From positions 1,240,001-1,304,000 of the forward strand of contig CAWICN010000001.1 of the NCBI GenBank assembly GCA_963834725.1: a stretch of DNA of 64,000 nucleotides, given 5' to 3'. Shown one piece after another: positions 9,428 to 16,834 of the stretch. The stretch is from PALSA-693 sp963834725. GTDB lineage: Bacteria; Actinomycetota; Acidimicrobiia; Acidimicrobiales; Palsa-688. The notes beneath the pieces are model-generated. The model saw nothing but the letters and a program-made list of their open reading frames with translations, had not been told where the DNA came from and did no database searches. The translations under genes and the position numbers were made by a program. Position 1 is the stretch's first letter, and each line of letters starts with the position of its first letter.

Positions 9428-10257
9428 CCCGACTCCTTGGCGAGGCCGGCGCCGGCGAGCTCCCAGTGGATCGGTCCGGCACTGTCGCGTAACGACGGGG
9501 CGGCCCGTCCCGTTCGTTGGGCGATGATCTCGGCGCAGATGGCGACCGCGGTCTCCTCCGGAGTGCGCGCCCCGATGTCCAGGCCGATGGGCCCCATGAC
9601 CCGGGCGAGGTCGGCCTCGTCGACTCCGGCCTCCAGCAGACGCTCCGTGCGATCGGCGTGGGTCCGCCGTGAGCCCATGGCTCCGAGGTAGCCCACCTTC
9701 GTCGCCAGCGCCGCCCTGATGGCCGGGACATCGAACTTCGGGTCGTGGGTCAGCACGCACACGGCGTCGCGCTGACCCAGGCTGGGACCCACCTCGGCCA
9801 GATGCTTGTCCGGCCAGGCCACCACGACCTCGTCGGCCATCGGGAAGCGGGCCCGGGTGGCGAACACCGGACGGGCGTCGCAGACCGTCACCCGGTAGCC
9901 CAGGATCTTGGCCACCTTGGCGAGCGCGGCGGTGAAATCGACGGCTCCGAAGATGATCATCCGGGGCGGCGGGGCGAACGACTCGATGAACACCGACACG
10001 TCCCGGGCTCTCGCCTCGCCGTGCCGGCCGTAGTGGCGGGTGACCGACAGGCCCGACGCGAGCTCCCCCATTGCGTCCCGTGCGATGACCCGGTCCAGGT
10101 CGGGATCCCCGACGGTGCCGAGCGTCTCCATCGGCGGGCCGGGGAGGACGAGCAACTTGCCGCCCAGCAGCTCGGGCGGTCCCTCGATGACCTCCGCCAG
10201 GGCCACCGGCTGGTCGGCGCGTAAGGCCGCGGCCAGCGCGTCGAAAAGCCCGGTCAC
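9424..10257 (-). CDS. XdhC/CoxI-type protein, Rossmann (XdhC_C) part
   Basis: C-terminal half of the XdhC/CoxI maturation factor, which in relatives binds molybdenum cofactor and helps insert or sulfurate it in xanthine or CO dehydrogenases. The nucleotide-binding signature MIIFGAVDFTAALAK, the conserved VTVCDARPVFATRARFP, and VGYLGAMGSRRTHADR followed by PIGLDIGARTPEETAVAI are all present. It lacks the N-terminal XdhC_CoxI domain, which is the separate gene directly upstream; its GTG at 10257 overlaps that gene's stop (GTGA). Intact in one frame, unlike most of its neighbours. Confidence 0.88.
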   Translation of the reverse strand: MTGLFDALAAALRADQPVALAEVIEGPPELLGGKLLVLPGPPMETLGTVGDPDLDRVIARDAMGELASGLSVTRHYGRHGEARARDVSVFIESFAPPPRMIIFGAVDFTAALAKVAKILGYRVTVCDARPVFATRARFPMADEVVVAWPDKHLAEVGPSLGQRDAVCVLTHDPKFDVPAIRAALATKVGYLGAMGSRRTHADRTERLLEAGVDEADLARVMGPIGLDIGARTPEETAVAICAEIIAQRTGRAAPSLRDSAGPIHWELAGAGLAKESG

Positions 10258-10571
10258 CAGTCGAGCGGCTCCACGAAGATCCGGATGGTGCCGCCACACG
10301 TCAGGCCGACCGCGAAGGCCTCGTCGTCGGAGTACCCGAAAGTGCACAGACGCGGCCGCCGGTCCCCTCCGAGCACGTCGAGCGCCTCGGTCACGACCGC
10401 GCCCTCGACGCAGCCGCCTGAGACCGAGCCGGCGACCTCGCCGGCGTCGGAAACGGCCATCGCCGCGCCCGGCAGCCGTGGGCCCGAACCCTCGACGCCG
10501 ACGACCCGGGCCAGGGCGACCTGCTTGCCCTGGCGACGCCAGCCTTCGATGTCTGCAAGCAGCTCCTTCAT
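10254..10571 (-). CDS. XdhC/CoxI-type protein, N-terminal domain
   Basis: 105-residue protein equal to the N-terminal XdhC_CoxI domain (PF02625). Seen: RVVGVEGSGPRLPGAAMAV, the cysteine motif SVSGGCVEGAVV, and FGYSDDEAFAVGLTCGGTIRIFVEPL. The two conserved cysteines (SGGC and LTCGG) are those implicated in cofactor handling in the family. ATG 10571 has AAAGGAG at good spacing. It works with the next gene to make one two-chain maturation factor; in many bacteria the two are one polypeptide. Confidence 0.88.
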   Translation of the reverse strand: MKELLADIEGWRRQGKQVALARVVGVEGSGPRLPGAAMAVSDAGEVAGSVSGGCVEGAVVTEALDVLGGDRRPRLCTFGYSDDEAFAVGLTCGGTIRIFVEPLDW

Positions 10572-10583
10572 GTCGTGGCTCCT

Positions 10584-11758
10584 TTACTGCCGTGCCGGCG
10601 ATCTCGGTATAGCCGTGCCGGCGATGATCTCGGCCAGGCGCTCCAATGAGGAAACTGCGTGGCCTTCCACGAATTGATCAACAAACGGAAGGGCCGCCGC
10701 CATCCCGCGGGCCAGAGGGGCGTACCCCGGCGACGCCTTGAGCGGGTTGACCCACACCACCCGGCGGGCCACCCTCGACAGGCGGGCCATCTCGGGCTCC
10801 GATGAGGGCCGGGTCACCACGGTCCCACCCGTCGCTGCAGATCACCACCACGGCGCCCCGGGCCATGCCTCGCATGCCCCACCGGTCGTTGAACTCGGCC
10901 AGGCTGGCTCCGAGCCGTGTACCCCCCGACCAGTCGGCAACCGACTCGGCCGCCGATGCCAGCGCCGCATCAGGGTCGCGGCGGGCCAGCTCCCGCGTGA
11001 TCCGGGTGAGTCGGGTGCCGATCGTGAACACCTCGACCCGGCCGGCCCGGCGCGACCCCACGGCGGCGTGGGCGAAGCGGGCCAGCCCCCGGGCATAGGG
11101 CTCCATGCTTCCCGAGACGTCCAGGAGAAGCACCAGCCGCCGGGGCCGCGTCACGGGCGAACGCCAGGCTCGCCGAATCGGGACCCCGCCCGTCCGCATG
11201 TTGCGCCGGAGGGTGCCCCGCAGGTCCGGATGGCCCCGTGACCTCCGCCGGGTGGGGCGGGTTCGGCGGGAGAGCTGAAGCTCCGCGGCGATCCCGAGCG
11301 CCGAGATCAGGCGCTGGGCCTCGGCCCACTCCTCGGGGGTAAGGGCGGACAGGTCCTGGTGGCGGAGGATCTCGGCGGGTGAATAGCGCACCGTCAGCAC
11401 GTCGCCGGCAGGTGCTTCTCCCTCCTCGGCCTCGGCCTCGTCCTCGCCGTCGTCGAGGGCCAGGGTCAGCGGCGGGGCCACCGGAACCGGCACCGCGCTC
11501 TGCTCGGCGCGGTCCTGCCAGTAGGCCTCGAAGGCCCGGTCGTAGGCGGGGATGTCCTCCACCCGGCGGACCAGCGTGGCCCGCCCGGCCCAGTACACCT
11601 TGCCACGGGCGTCCACGCCCGTGAGGGCCAGCGCCTCGCGCGAACAGGATCGCCATGCCCGTCGTCACCGACAGGCCGTTGGCGCGGAGCACCCGCACGA
11701 ACCCGGTCACGATCCGTTCGGACTCCGGCTCACTCATCTGCTGCACGGCCTCACTCAT
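10584..11758 (-). CDS. coxE: CoxE-like von Willebrand factor A protein, frameshifted
   Basis: VWA-domain partner of the CoxD AAA+ ATPase, needed in CO oxidisers for maturing the copper-molybdenum centre. The MIDAS motif LLLDVSGSMEPYARGL, the second site GTRLTRIT and SGGTRLGASLAEFN, and VICSDGWDRGDP are seen. The first 45 residues (RIVTGFVRVLRANGLSVTTG) and the last 75 (EMARLSRVARRVVWVNPLKA) lie in other frames, with breaks near 11650 and 10800. The start is ambiguous because a 21-bp repeat creates several tandem ATGAGTGAG starts just after the end of coxD; ATG 11758 is used. Confidence 0.85.
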
Positions 11759-11787
11759 CTGCTGCGCCGGCCTCACTCATCTCCCGC
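11729..11787. repeat. 21/22-bp repeat at the coxD-coxE junction
   Basis: Three copies of a unit beginning CTCACTCATCTGCTGC (plus strand; third copy degenerate) at 11729, 11750 and 11772. Each carries an ATGAGTGAG start-like sequence on the coding strand. Confidence 0.85.
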
Positions 11788-11796
11788 GCCGGCCCG

Positions 11797-12704
11797 GTCA
11801 ACTGCCGCGCTGGATGGCGACCCTGACCAGCTCGTCGATGCCCGCGGCCCGGACCCGGGCCTGGTCCTCCTGGTACTTGAGCACGCGTCCCAAGCGTGAG
11901 GTCGAGCGTGCGTTCATCGATATGGGTGCGGCCAAGCGCCGCCAGGGCCGCGGCCCAGTCGATGGACTCGGCCACTCCGGGCGGCTTGTAAAGGTGCTGA
12001 TCCCGCAGGGCCTCGACGGCGGCGGCCACCTGGCGGGCCAGTTCGGGGAGCGCCTCCGGCGCCCGCAGCCGGATGATGGCGACCTCCCGCTCGAAGTCGG
12101 GGTGCTCGACCCAGTGATACAGGCAGCGCCGCTTGAGCGCGTCGTGCACGTCCCGGGTCCGGTTGGAGGTGATGATCACGCGGGGAGGTTCGGCGGCCCG
12201 GAACGTACCCAGCTCGGGGATCGTCACCGCGTACTCGGAGAGGAACTCGAGAAGGAAGGCTTCGAACTCGTCGTCGGAGCGGTCCACCTCGTCGATCAGC
12301 AGGACCGGCGGGGGCCCGGACGAGTGGTCGATGGCGGCCAGCAGGGGCCGCCGAACCAGGAACCGCTCGCTGTAGACATCGTCCTCGCCGGCCGATACCC
12401 CACCCGCTTCAGCGGCCCGCAGGTGCAGGAGCTGGCGGGCGTAGTCCCACTCGTAGACGGCCTGGGAGACGTCGATCCCCTCGTAGCACTGCAGCCGCAG
12501 CAACTCCCCACCGGTCCAGGCGGCCAGGACCTTGGCCACCTCGGTCTTGCCGACACCGGCTTCACCCTCGAGCAAAAGCGGACGGCGCAGGGCCATGGCC
12601 AGGAAGATCGAGGTGGCCAGGCCCTCGTCGGCCAGATAGCCCTGGTCGGCGAGGGCGGCCGATACCTCCTCGACTGAGAGCGCGGTCCGGGCGGGAGCGG
12701 TCAC
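11797..12704 (-). CDS. coxD: CoxD-like MoxR AAA+ ATPase
   Basis: MoxR-class ATPase that remodels CO dehydrogenase during active-site assembly, together with CoxE. Walker A LLEGEAGVGKTEVAK, Walker B PPVLLIDEVDRSDDEFEAFL, sensor 1 RVIITSNRTRDVHDAL and the arginine finger region KRRCLYHWVEHPDFERE are all visible. The last 30 codons are out of frame after LDLTLG; a single-base change near 11895 restores RVLKYQEDQARVRAAGIDEL and a stop at 11797. The start at 12704 lies nine bases after the coxM stop. Confidence 0.87.
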
Positions 12705-12713
12705 CCCTACAGG

Positions 12714-13540
12714 CTAACCGGAGCCAGCCTCCTCTAGTGCCCGTCGGACGAGAACCTCGGCCAGGTGGCGGCGATACTCGGCGCTGGCGTTGAGGTCCTC
12801 GGGCGGATCCAGCCCGTCGGCGGCGTGGGCTGCGGCCTCGGTCGGCGATGCCCCGTTCGCCAGGGCGGCTTCGACCGCTCCGGCCCGCAACGGCACCGGG
12901 CCCATGTTGACGAGCGCGATGCCCGGTCGGGATCCTGTGACCGCGGCCACCCCGACGATCGCCCAGTCCTGGGCCCGCCGGTTGAACTTCTGGAACGACC
13001 AGCCGAGCTCCATCCATCTTGGGCACCCTGATCTCGGTCAGCACCTCGTTGGGCTGCAGGTTGGTCTCGAGGAAGCCGCGGAAGAAGCCGGTGGCCGGAA
13101 TGGTGCGACTGCCGTCGGGCCCGACCGCCGTGAAGGTGGCGTCCAGGGCCAGGCAGGCGGCCGGAAGGTCCGACGCCGGATCGCCGTGGGCGACCGAACC
13201 CCCAATGGTGCCGCGATGACGCACTTGCGGATCTCCGACCTGGCCGGCGACGCGGGCGAGGAGCGGCACGTGGTTCTGCAGGACGTCGCTGATCTCGAGG
13301 TCGCGGTGCCGGGTCAGGGCGCCGATGGTCACGTGACCATCGTCCTCCCGGACGTATGAGAGGTCGGCCAGCCGGCCGATGTCGACGAGCACCGAGGGCG
13401 CAGCCAGCCGGAGTCTTCATGAGCGGGAGCAGCGAATGCCCGCCGGCCAGCAGCTTGGCATCCTCTCCGTGCCGGCCGAGCCGGCTGACGGCATCGTCGA
13501 CCGACGTCGCCCTCTCGTACTCGAATGCAGCGGGAATCAC
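12714..13540 (-). CDS. coxM: CO dehydrogenase medium (FAD) subunit, CoxM/CutM, frameshifted
   Basis: FAD-binding subunit of a molybdenum hydroxylase; passes electrons from the 2Fe-2S subunit to quinone. GTG 13540 follows AAGGAGG at eight bases. The FAD motif LLAGGHSLLPLMK is in the first frame. RHRGTIGGSVAHGDPASDLP, which binds the FAD pyrophosphate, and the middle domain (FFRGFLETNLQPNEVLTEIR) are in a second. The C-terminal domain (WAIVGVAAVTGSRPGIALVN) is in a third. Breaks fall near 13400 and 13015. Length about 275, normal for CoxM. Follows coxS and a 44-codon ORF that takes the place of the large subunit. Confidence 0.85.
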
Positions 13541-13671
13541 GGTTGTGCCTCCTTGTACTCGACGGCGGGGTACTCGACGGCGGGGTACTCGACGGCGGGG
13601 TACTCGACGGCGGGGTACTCGACGGCGGGGCGCGCCGCCCGCAGTTGGGTTGAGGTGTCGATGGCGGTCAT
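13537..13671 (-). CDS. 44-residue repeat ORF between coxS and coxM; possible remnant of coxL
   Basis: Short ORF found by reading the gap: ATG at 13671 overlaps the coxS stop (ATGA), and its TGA overlaps the coxM GTG (GTGA). It begins MTAIDTSTQLRAAR, continues with five PAVEY pentapeptides and ends KEAQP. The perfect coupling on both sides is what a full gene in this operon would show, and in S-L-M ordered clusters this slot holds the catalytic coxL. One reading is that coxL has been deleted, or collapsed in assembly, leaving its first and last codons joined by a repeat. Another is a genuine small linker peptide. No domain is recognisable. Confidence 0.45.
   Translation of the reverse strand: MTAIDTSTQLRAARPAVEYPAVEYPAVEYPAVEYPAVEYKEAQP
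13555..13629. repeat. 15-bp tandem repeat, 5 perfect copies, between coxS and coxM
   Basis: Coding-strand unit CCCGCCGTCGAGTAC, five identical copies, in frame within the 44-codon ORF (PAVEY). Confidence 0.97.
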
Positions 13672-14123
13672 GATCCCGCTGCCGCCAGAATGGCCTGAAC
13701 GATGTTGTGGTAACCGGTGCAGCGGCAGAGGTTGCCCTCCAGGCCCTCGCGGACCTCCGCTTCAGTCGGGTGAGGATGCTCCTCGAGCAATGACACCGCG
13801 GCCATGACCATGCCGGGCGTGCAGTAGCCGCATTGCAGGCCGTGGTGCTCCCGAAAAGCCTCCTGCATTGGGTGGAGCCGGTCACCGTCCGCCAATCCTT
13901 CGATAGTGGTGATATCGGCTCCGTCAGCCTGGACGGCGAGCATCGTGCACGACTTGACCGACTCTCCGCCCACGAGGATGGTGCAGGCCCCGCACGACGA
14001 GGTGTCGCACCCGATGTTCGTGCCGGTGAGACCGACCACATCGCGCAGGTAATGCACGAGCAGGGTGCGCGCTTCGACGTCGTGCTGCTGTGGCTCGCCA
14101 TTGACGCGCATCGATATGTTCAT
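13668..14123 (-). CDS. coxS: CO dehydrogenase small subunit (2x 2Fe-2S), CoxS
   Basis: Iron-sulfur subunit of a molybdenum hydroxylase, 151 residues, intact. The plant-type cluster ligands are in GCDTSSCGACTILV with a further Cys in VKSCTMLAVQ (about residues 39-60). The second, C-terminal cluster ligands are in LQCGYCTPGMV and LCRCTGYHNIV (about 97-140). It receives electrons from the molybdenum site of the large subunit and gives them to CoxM. First gene of the cluster. The gap to the ftsB-like gene upstream is 45 bp, so read-through from the eno side is possible. Confidence 0.93.
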   Translation of the reverse strand: MNISMRVNGEPQQHDVEARTLLVHYLRDVVGLTGTNIGCDTSSCGACTILVGGESVKSCTMLAVQADGADITTIEGLADGDRLHPMQEAFREHHGLQCGYCTPGMVMAAVSLLEEHPHPTEAEVREGLEGNLCRCTGYHNIVQAILAAAGS

Positions 14124-14168
14124 GAAACCCCCTTCGCTGGTGGACTGGCCCCGCCGACAATAGGCGGA

Positions 14169-14474
14169 TCAGTGATGCTTCGGGGGCGGAGCCGTGGTTG
14201 AAGTGGTCGTTGGGGGCAGGAGGACATAGGCCCGCTCCCCCCGTCCTACCAACCCGAACTCCTGACGCGCCAGCTGCTCGAGGTACGCCGGATTGTGCAG
14301 CTGGGCAACGCGCCGAGCCAGGGCGGCGTTCTCCTCGGTCAGGGCGGTGTCCTGACGGTGGGCGGTCGTCGAGGCTCGGCCCTGAGCCAACCAAACCCGC
14401 CCCGGCAGGACGAAGAGGAACACGACCCCGCCCACCACCAGGGCAAGCAGCGCCCACCTGACCGCTCTTCTCAT
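14169..14474 (-). CDS. FtsB/DivIC-like septum formation initiator
   Basis: Small bitopic membrane protein of the divisome. One transmembrane helix (WALLALVVGGVVFLFVLPG, residues 7-25), then a coiled-coil segment (LTEENAALARRVAQLHNPAY, about 45-64), then the family motif EQLARQEFGLVGRGERAYVLLP, and a Thr/Pro-rich end. It is the normal neighbour of eno in Actinobacteria, 13 bp downstream of it here. It usually precedes the DUF501 gene; here about 6 kb of cox genes separate them. Confidence 0.88.
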   Translation of the reverse strand: MRRAVRWALLALVVGGVVFLFVLPGRVWLAQGRASTTAHRQDTALTEENAALARRVAQLHNPAYLEQLARQEFGLVGRGERAYVLLPPTTTSTTAPPPKHH

Positions 14475-14487
14475 CAGGCCGCCCCTC

Positions 14488-15765
14488 TCATCGGGACCCG
14501 AATGCGGCTTGGCCGGGGTAGCGGGCGCTATCGCCCAGGGCCCCTTCGATCCGCAACAGCTGGTTGTATTTGGCGACCCGGTCGGACCGGGCCGGGGCCC
14601 CGGTCTTGATCTGCCCGCAGCCGGTCGCGACCGCCAGATCGGCGATGGTCGTGTCCTCGGTCTCCCCTGAGCGGTGCGACATCACCGATGCGTACGACGC
14701 CCGGGTGGCCCGGGCCATGGTGTCCAGGGTCTCGGAGAGGGTGCCGATCTGATTGACCTTGATCAGGATGGCGTTGGCGACCCTGGCCTCGATCCCTCGG
14801 GCCAGACGGGTCTCATTGGTCACGAAGATGTCATCGCCGACCAGCTGAACTCGATCACCCAGTTCGGCGGTGAGCGTCGTCCAGCCGTCCCAATCGTCCT
14901 CGGCCATGCCGTCCTCGATCGAGATAACCGGGTATCGATCACAGAGCTGCCCGAGGTAGGCGGCGAACTCTGGGGCGGACAGCGAGCGGTCCTCCCCCGC
15001 CAGGTGGTAACGGCCGTCGCGGTAGAACTCGGAGGCGGCGGCATCGATGGCGATGGCGAGGTCGCGACCGGGGGTCCGGCCGCCCGCTTCGATGGCGTCG
15101 ACGAGAACTTTGACGGCATGCTCGTTGGAGGGCAGGTTCGGGGCGAACCCGCCCTCGTCACCGACGGCCGTGGATAGGCCGCGCCCGCCGAGAATGGCCT
15201 TGAGCTGGTGATAGGTCTCGGCGCCCCATCGCAGGGCCTCCGAAAACGACGCCGCCCCGATCGGGACGATCATGAACTCCTGGAGGTCGACGTTGTTGTC
15301 GGCGTGAACGCCGCCGTTGACCACGTTCATCATCGGCACGGGTAGGAGATGGGCACCGGCCCCGCCCACGTAGCGGTAGAGGGGCAGCTCGGTCTCCTCG
15401 GCCGCGGCGTGGGCGACTGCGAGGGATACCCCGAGGAGAGCGTTTGCACCCAACCGGGATTTGTTGGGCGTCCCGTCCAGATCGACGAGGGCCGCATCCA
15501 GGCCCCGCTGATCGAAGGCGTCGAGACCTTCGATGCTGGCAGCTATCTCACCGTTGACATGGGCCACGGCCCGCTGGACGCCCTTACCCCCATAACGGCT
15601 GTCACCGTCACGCAGCTCGACGGCCTCGTGGGTACCGGTCGACGCCCCCGAAGGCACCGCGGCCCGACCGATCGCACCCGATGCGAGCAGCACCTCCACT
15701 TCGATGGTGGGGTTGCCCCGGGAGTCCAGAATCTCTCGCCCGATCACCTGATCGATCTCGCTCAT
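14488..15765 (-). CDS. eno: Enolase
   Basis: 2-phosphoglycerate to phosphoenolpyruvate in glycolysis. Full length (425 residues) and intact. Family marks: EILDSRGNPTIEVEV, PSGASTGTHEAVELRDGD, the N-domain metal Ser loop, NVVNGGVHADNNVDLQEFM, the catalytic Glu in GDEGGFAPNL, metal ligands in AIAIDAAASEF and ISIEDGMAEDDWDGW and VGDDIFVTN, the catalytic Lys in AILIKVNQIGTL, and SHRSGETEDTTIADLAV. Upstream is a 526-bp non-coding stretch that should hold its promoter. Confidence 0.97.
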   Translation of the reverse strand: MSEIDQVIGREILDSRGNPTIEVEVLLASGAIGRAAVPSGASTGTHEAVELRDGDSRYGGKGVQRAVAHVNGEIAASIEGLDAFDQRGLDAALVDLDGTPNKSRLGANALLGVSLAVAHAAAEETELPLYRYVGGAGAHLLPVPMMNVVNGGVHADNNVDLQEFMIVPIGAASFSEALRWGAETYHQLKAILGGRGLSTAVGDEGGFAPNLPSNEHAVKVLVDAIEAGGRTPGRDLAIAIDAAASEFYRDGRYHLAGEDRSLSAPEFAAYLGQLCDRYPVISIEDGMAEDDWDGWTTLTAELGDRVQLVGDDIFVTNETRLARGIEARVANAILIKVNQIGTLSETLDTMARATRASYASVMSHRSGETEDTTIADLAVATGCGQIKTGAPARSDRVAKYNQLLRIEGALGDSARYPGQAAFGSR

Positions 15766-16291
15766 GAACTGTTGTGGTTGTGGCTCCTGTGACTTGTGTT
15801 GAAAACGGTAGCCGCTGCGGCATCAGAACGGGGTCATGCTCCCGCCGGCGCCGTACCCCGGGCGGCGGCGCCGTACCCCGGGCCGTTCTCTACCCGTCCG
15901 GCCCCGTCTCGCAAGCAGCGGCACTACTGCGCAGGATCCTTCGACGTCCGTCGCACCGGGTCGCAGCGAGAGGAGGAGAGGCCAGGGCGCAGGCGACGGG
16001 ACCGAGTTGGGGGCGTGACAGCCCGAGCAGCAGCGGCCCGCTCCGTGGGGAGACTGCAGCAGGACTGCTGAAAGGTGCCGCAGACCGCGGGAGACGCCGC
16101 AGACATCCGGAGACGCCGCAGACATCCGGAAGCCGCAGACTTCGCCGGCGCTGCGACGCACTGCGACGCACATCGAACAGAGACCGGTACGACGGGGCAC
16201 AGCGGCGGCGGGTCGGCACAGCTACGGTACGACGCGGCACAGCGGCGGCGGGTCGGGTCGTTGTCACACCAGCGGAGCAGCATGCCCGGAC
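15766..16291. other. Non-coding spacer with direct repeats, upstream of eno
   Basis: No convincing gene. It contains several short direct repeats: GGCGCCGTACCCCGGGC twice (about 15847-15883), GAGACGCCGCAGACATCCG twice in tandem (16091-16128), and a roughly 31-bp unit GGTACGACGNGGCACAGCGG... twice (about 16186-16256, nine-base spacer). The eno promoter and that of the divergent gene at 16292 should lie here, but no clear -10/-35 pair is visible. Confidence 0.7.
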
Positions 16292-16834
16292 ATGGCCTCT
16301 CCTGAGCGAAACGTTCCTTTCCACGTCGCGCTACGGCCGCGGACGATGCCGGGCGCGTTCCCGCCGGCCGAGCGGGTCATTGCCGCCTACCAGGATCACT
16401 TGCTCGCCGAGCTGCACTCGATCGACGAGCGGTCGGTCACCCTGGCGGCCTGGCGCGACTCGATCGTGGCGGAGCTGCGCCGCTGCCGTGACGCCAGGGG
16501 TTGGGTGGACATGCACGGCCGCCGGGCGCCGCTTCCGGGCGACATCGACGCCGAGCCCGATGGCACCCGACCAATCTCCGGTTCCGACTTGCGTGACGCC
16601 CTCGTGCGAGCCGTATATGCCGCCGCCCGCCCGGTCACCGTGTCGGAGATCTACCGGATGCTGTGCTCGTGCGGTGTCTCCCCCGCTGGGCCATCACGCA
16701 GACGATGGTCGCGGGCCATCAGCGACTCACTGCGAGTCCCGACGGCCGCGGGGATCGTCATCCGGGTGGGCCGGGGTGCCTACCAGGCGGGCGGGATGCC
16801 CCACCCGCGGAGCGGGGAGTCCGAGGCGCCTTGA
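16292..16834 (+). CDS. Hypothetical protein with winged-helix-like C-terminus
   Basis: 180 residues, not recognised. Residues 28-75 look like a helical hairpin (ERVIAAYQDHLLAELHSIDE, then LAAWRDSIVAELRR). Residues 95-165 resemble a winged helix: SGSDLRDALVRAVYAAARPV, VSEIYRMLCSCGV, RRWSRAISDSLRV, and a Gly-rich wing IVIRVGRGAYQAGG. Codon usage fits a real gene. No good ribosome site is seen before ATG 16292, so the start is tentative. The last 25 codons overlap the end of mazG tail to tail. Confidence 0.55.
   Translation: MASPERNVPFHVALRPRTMPGAFPPAERVIAAYQDHLLAELHSIDERSVTLAAWRDSIVAELRRCRDARGWVDMHGRRAPLPGDIDAEPDGTRPISGSDLRDALVRAVYAAARPVTVSEIYRMLCSCGVSPAGPSRRRWSRAISDSLRVPTAAGIVIRVGRGAYQAGGMPHPRSGESEAP

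Noticed and set aside
8852..13540. Decayed (pseudogene) cox cluster
   Set aside because: Catalytic motifs survive in all genes across the frame breaks, and unrelated housekeeping genes at 41-46 kb show the same type of break; sequencing indels are simpler.
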